A stretch of 64,000 bases of DNA, taken from assembly GCF_048128805.1 (NCBI RefSeq), contig NC_135997.1, forward strand, positions 22,055,315-22,119,314, in the 5' to 3' direction. Position 1 is the stretch's first letter; the number at the start of each line of letters is the position of its first letter. The notes under the pieces are model-generated. The model ran no database searches, had not been told where the DNA came from, and was given only the letters and a program-made list of their open reading frames with translations. Source of the DNA: Centroberyx gerrardi (taxonomy: Eukaryota > Chordata > Actinopteri > Beryciformes > Berycidae). The position numbers and the translations under genes are program-made. Shown piece by piece: positions 60,284-64,000 of this stretch.

Positions 60284-62909
60284 ATGTTTGTTTTAGGGTT
60301 GAGTGAAGATCCTCCTCAGTCAGGACCTTGGTGGAGTGGAGGCGTGACTCATGGTTCACCCTGCTGCTGCTTGCTGCGCTGTGTAAGAGACCACATAGTG
60401 GATGAGGCGCATCAATAATTCAACAAAGACAGACTTCCTCTTTCTCTCCCCCCCGGCCCCCCACCCCGCCTCTCCCCTTGGTGCTCTGCCTCTGTTTCTA
60501 ACTCACTGAATCTTCCTCTTACTTCCATAAACTTCCTCAGTGTCTGCGCTCCCTCACCCACCTGCCCCCCCGCTAACCCCACCGTCCCAAACCACTTAAA
60601 ACAAGCTGCAGCACACTTCTAAATCTAAATCTGAGACACACCCAAGTAATGCTGGGCTTTTAGGGGATTGTTTTCTATTTTCGTAACAAGACATCCAGTC
60701 AGCTTTTCACCATCATGTAAGATTAGGGCTACACATTGTGCTATGTAATCCTGTTTGAGACACTGGTTTGAGTTGGGATGTGGGCACCGCTGAGAGCGTC
60801 GCCTCAATCTTGGAGGAGTTGAGCGAACAGCGTTTTAGAGCATTTTAGCAGGCGATAATATCTTGACCGCAGTTTAGTTCTCCCACACAAAGCCACTTTA
60901 TCTGTCACTCATATATTTGATGGATCATGGGATGGTGATCTGCCTGTTTCCCTTAATGCAACAGAATAACAAATGTAGGAAGCATCTACTGCAGCGGTCA
61001 GTGAAGCCTAATGTTTAAAATAGTTTATTAGGTAAATTGTAATTCAAATCTCATATCCCTCCACCAACAGGTTGTCAGACCTGGACAACAAAGGTTTTTT
61101 CCAAAAACAACAAAAATTAATACAATCCTGCTCAAGCATGGAGCCGCAGCAGCACATTATTGCATGCAATGTATACAAAATATTCCATCTTTTGAAGCTA
61201 TCTACTATCCGTAAATCTGTAGGATAATGCTTACTATTTTAAAGAGAGCAGATGTAGAGAGCTCCATTCTACACAACTGAGAACGCAGCACACTTGGATG
61301 TTAGAGGAAAAAGCTATGCAGGTTTTCAGCGGGATTATCAAGAGGGGTGACAGGGGTTATCAGGAGTTTTCTCAGGACATTATTTCACTTTGAGAGGAGA
61401 CATATTTGTGTGTGTGCCCTTCTGACAATTCTCTCACAAGAATTCAAGTGGTGGCATGCTCCATTTCCTGCACGGCCCACTGATTCCATATGATGCAGAG
61501 GCGAGAGCGAGAGCAGCCTCCATTAAAAGATACATTAGTGGGCATTATAGTGCTAATCCCAGGACCTTCGAACCCGATAATCTGGATTATAGAGTTGGTA
61601 GATCATGTTATAGCTGCAGTTGGCCCCCCACACCAAGTTATCTTCTTTTCTCTCCATCTTCACAGCCTGCTCTGCTTACTGATCTGAGGCTGTATGCGTA
61701 AACAAAAAGGCAGAGGCTCCCTAAGCAGACAACCAGCACATTAAAATGTGAGGCACTTTAAGTGTTCGGCGTCCTCTGTGGCCCACAAACAAGTCCCGTT
61801 TTTAAATGTCACAGCAGAGGATGAGGTGGGTTTGTGTAGCAGACCAACGTCGAACAGTATTCACAAATACTGTAAATACTTTTTATGGTTTGTTTTAGCC
61901 TACTTATGGTGCCAGGTCGATGGAGTCTGCCACATAAGAAGATACAGTAACCACACAGTCTAGACAATCACAGTGAACAAAACTCAATTTACTTTTCTTG
62001 TGACTGACATTCACCTGATTTTATCTGCATGATGCTGATGTGGTAATTTTGTTGGTACTTGAAGAATTTAAGAATAATAGTATTTGCAAATACTATTTGA
62101 TCTAGGTCTGGTAGTTGCTAGATAAAGGCCATCAAAAAACAGAAGAAACAACCATCAAAAACAGGAAATACAATGTAACAAAAACCATGTTACATCGCAT
62201 TTCCTGCTTTTGTTTGCGATTCATTTGAAATTGTCGATATCCTGCGAAAACCTTGCAGATCCAAAAAGTCAGCTTTACAGGTACAGAGGAACAGAGAAAA
62301 AGTAATTGTTTTTTCTCATTGATGCCCATACATTTTGATAATTTCTAATCATTTCAATAGTTTGGCTTGGTCACAGGATAGGGAAATGCTTACTTCACAT
62401 GGAGGCCAGTGTCAGCTGTCAGTTACCATGAAAAAGGTAGTAGAGTAAAAGTCCACGGCAGCTGTTGCCACAAACACTAGCTAATGCCTCTCCTCCTATG
62501 CGGAGGTTATGCTTTATTGCTAATATTCAAAACAGTAGAACCTGAGTCCAGTTTTAGTCTTGTTTTGAAAGTCTTGGACTCTGACTCTGATCTTGGTCTT
62601 ACCTGATCAATACAGAAAGAGTTATGGTAAAATCATAAATGTGCAAAACAGTAAAATTTTTAAGGATGTTTTTCAATGACTGAGACCTACATTTCAAGTG
62701 ATAATGTTTCTTTTTAAATTCATTACAGCACCTTGAAATCCTTCCCATCTCGATGCTCATCTCAGTGTAACAGGAAAATACTGTGAGCGTCATCAGAGGA
62801 AATCACAATGAGCTTTCCATGAAGTGTCCACTCTGAGAGCATGTCTGACTCATCCTAACGCTTGAATCTGAGCGACCAGCTTATCATCAGTCTTATTCTA
62901 GGAACACAC

Positions 62910-62932
62910 ACAGACAGACAGACAGACAGACA
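62910..62932. repeat. (CAGA)n short tandem repeat
   Basis: Five to six CAGA units. Confidence 0.9.
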
Positions 62933-63689
62933 GCATGGCCAATCTGACAAAGTAATCCTACAATCCAGCCTTTTCAGTATCCACAGTTCCGAGTAAAAGT
63001 GATAAAGAAAAGAAGAGGCCAGACAACAGGATTCCCAAGTTTGGAGCTGTCAGGAGGCCATAGGTCTTCTTTCTCTTATTGACTTAGGCTGGATTTAAAT
63101 GCTTGTTAATTTAGGATTGGAATAAAAGACTTACTGCCATTTCGTGAGAAGGTCTTATCTGGGTGAAGCGCAGTTCTGAGATACTGAGCATCAAAGACTT
63201 GGCATCCCATCTGGCAAAACTGTTACGCACTTCTTTCTATAAATATTTAACCCTGAAAAGTTATTTTTTATAATACCACACAAACATGAATAACATTCAA
63301 AGGTCATCAATATGTGGATAGATACATTTGGACAAAAACGTCAGACTTTATAATTCCAAACTCACAACTTGAGTTGACTTTTTTCACATTTTTTTTTTTT
63401 CAATTTTGAGACATCTACACTGTAAAAGGTAACAGTATTTTAGCACTCAAAACTCCTTCAAACCAAATTTAATTGGTCAGATTGGTCCAACATTTAATTC
63501 ATTTCTATTCATCGATGTCTTTCTTTTCTTCTAGACTTTTCACAGGTCTAAACAAAACACTGCAGACAAAGAGGACTGGTGCGGCAACTTACTGTACTGT
63601 TGAGTAATTAAATAGCTAGTGAAAAATAACTGGAGATATCCTTGAGAATCTTCTCTAACGCACAGAAGAGTGGTTGCCAGAGGTGACGG

Positions 63690-63703
63690 GTTGCCATGGA
63701 AAC
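63690..63703 (+). promoter_or_regulatory. RFX-type X-box
   Basis: GTTGCCATGGAAAC fits the RFX-factor consensus (GTNRCC, short spacer, RGYAAC) closely. A second, weaker copy, GTTGCCAGAGGTGAC, lies just upstream at 63673-63687. RFX proteins bind such sites in ciliary and immune gene enhancers. Confidence 0.6.
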
Positions 63704-64000
63704 AATTTCAAAGCAATGGAGACCCATTTACCAAGATACAAACAAAACATCTGACTCAGCCCAGATATTTGTTATTATTCAGACTTTGCTGGCATCAGAG
63801 AACAATCTGCCGCCAGCAGTCCAAACTTATAATGTTATTTAGAATATAAATGGAGCAGAGTCACATATACGATTAAATAAAGCCGATAATGAAGGAGGGA
63901 GCTATGCTGGTTATACGTGCATCAGTGGTTACACATCACATTACAGGTGAAAAATTCAATTAGTTAATATGAATGTGGAACTAACAAGAAGGCTGATATA

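Larger units (their letters stand above)
57216..64000. other. Non-coding region at the right end
   Basis: No exon with a recognisable product on either strand. It holds several microsatellites, C-rich blocks near 60,070-60,110 and 60,450-60,480, a CAGA repeat and a strong X-box at 63.69 kb. If the promoter-like block at 56.1 kb is real, this would be the first intron of the gene to the right. Confidence 0.5.

Noticed and set aside
1-64000. CRISPR array, operon, phage or restriction system
   Set aside because: No spaced direct repeats with unique spacers, no ribosome binding sites and no bacterial gene families; all real genes are spliced vertebrate genes.

Overview
The window looks like one stretch of teleost fish chromosome. 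Coding exons are short and bounded by gt/ag splice sites, introns are long and AT-rich, and dinucleotide microsatellites, tRNA-derived SINE pieces and small DNA transposons are scattered throughout. Five protein-coding genes can be assembled exon by exon, each with consistent reading phase. I see no bacterial-style operon, CRISPR array, rRNA gene or intact tRNA gene. About 90% of the window is intron or intergenic DNA.

Layout. 1-6,042: intergenic, with microsatellites and one interspersed repeat. 6,043-7,239 (+): a two-exon GIMAP/AIG1-type GTPase. 13,332-9,779 (-): a CDC42 small effector gene, whose 5' UTR exon lies head to head with 13,536-15,396 (+), a five-exon nip7 (180 aa, 60S ribosome biogenesis). 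nip7 runs tail to tail into 29,397-16,596 (-), a complete 13-exon terf2 (TRF2, the shelterin telomere-binding protein, 660 aa). 29.4-32.9 kb: intergenic, repeat-rich. 47,390-35,144 (-): a complete six-coding-exon zdhhc7 (320 aa palmitoyltransferase), with a likely 5' UTR exon at about 54.3-54.45 kb. 54.5-64 kb: no coding exon recognised; it contains a GC-rich TATA/E-box promoter-like block near 56.1 kb on the + strand and a strong RFX X-box at 63.69 kb.

The genes are housekeeping or signalling genes that share no pathway; the arrangement reflects synteny rather than an operon. nip7 next to terf2 matches human 16q22.1. zdhhc7 is also on human 16q (16q24.1), where its divergent neighbour is KIAA0513. 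That neighbour is a reasonable guess for the + strand promoter at 56.1 kb.

The most interesting material is in and around terf2. It has no N-terminal basic (GAR) domain, and an in-frame stop lies just upstream of the start. Two successive exons arose by a local tandem duplication. Telomere-like TTAGGG motifs sit in its own intron. Exon 2 is the in-frame end of a long open frame that extends back into intron 1. The introns also host several small mobile elements: an internally deleted hAT-like transposon with 12-bp terminal inverted repeats and a 6-bp target duplication, a TTAA-flanked MITE and a roughly 635-bp fold-back MITE. I found no clear evidence of a wholly new biological system.
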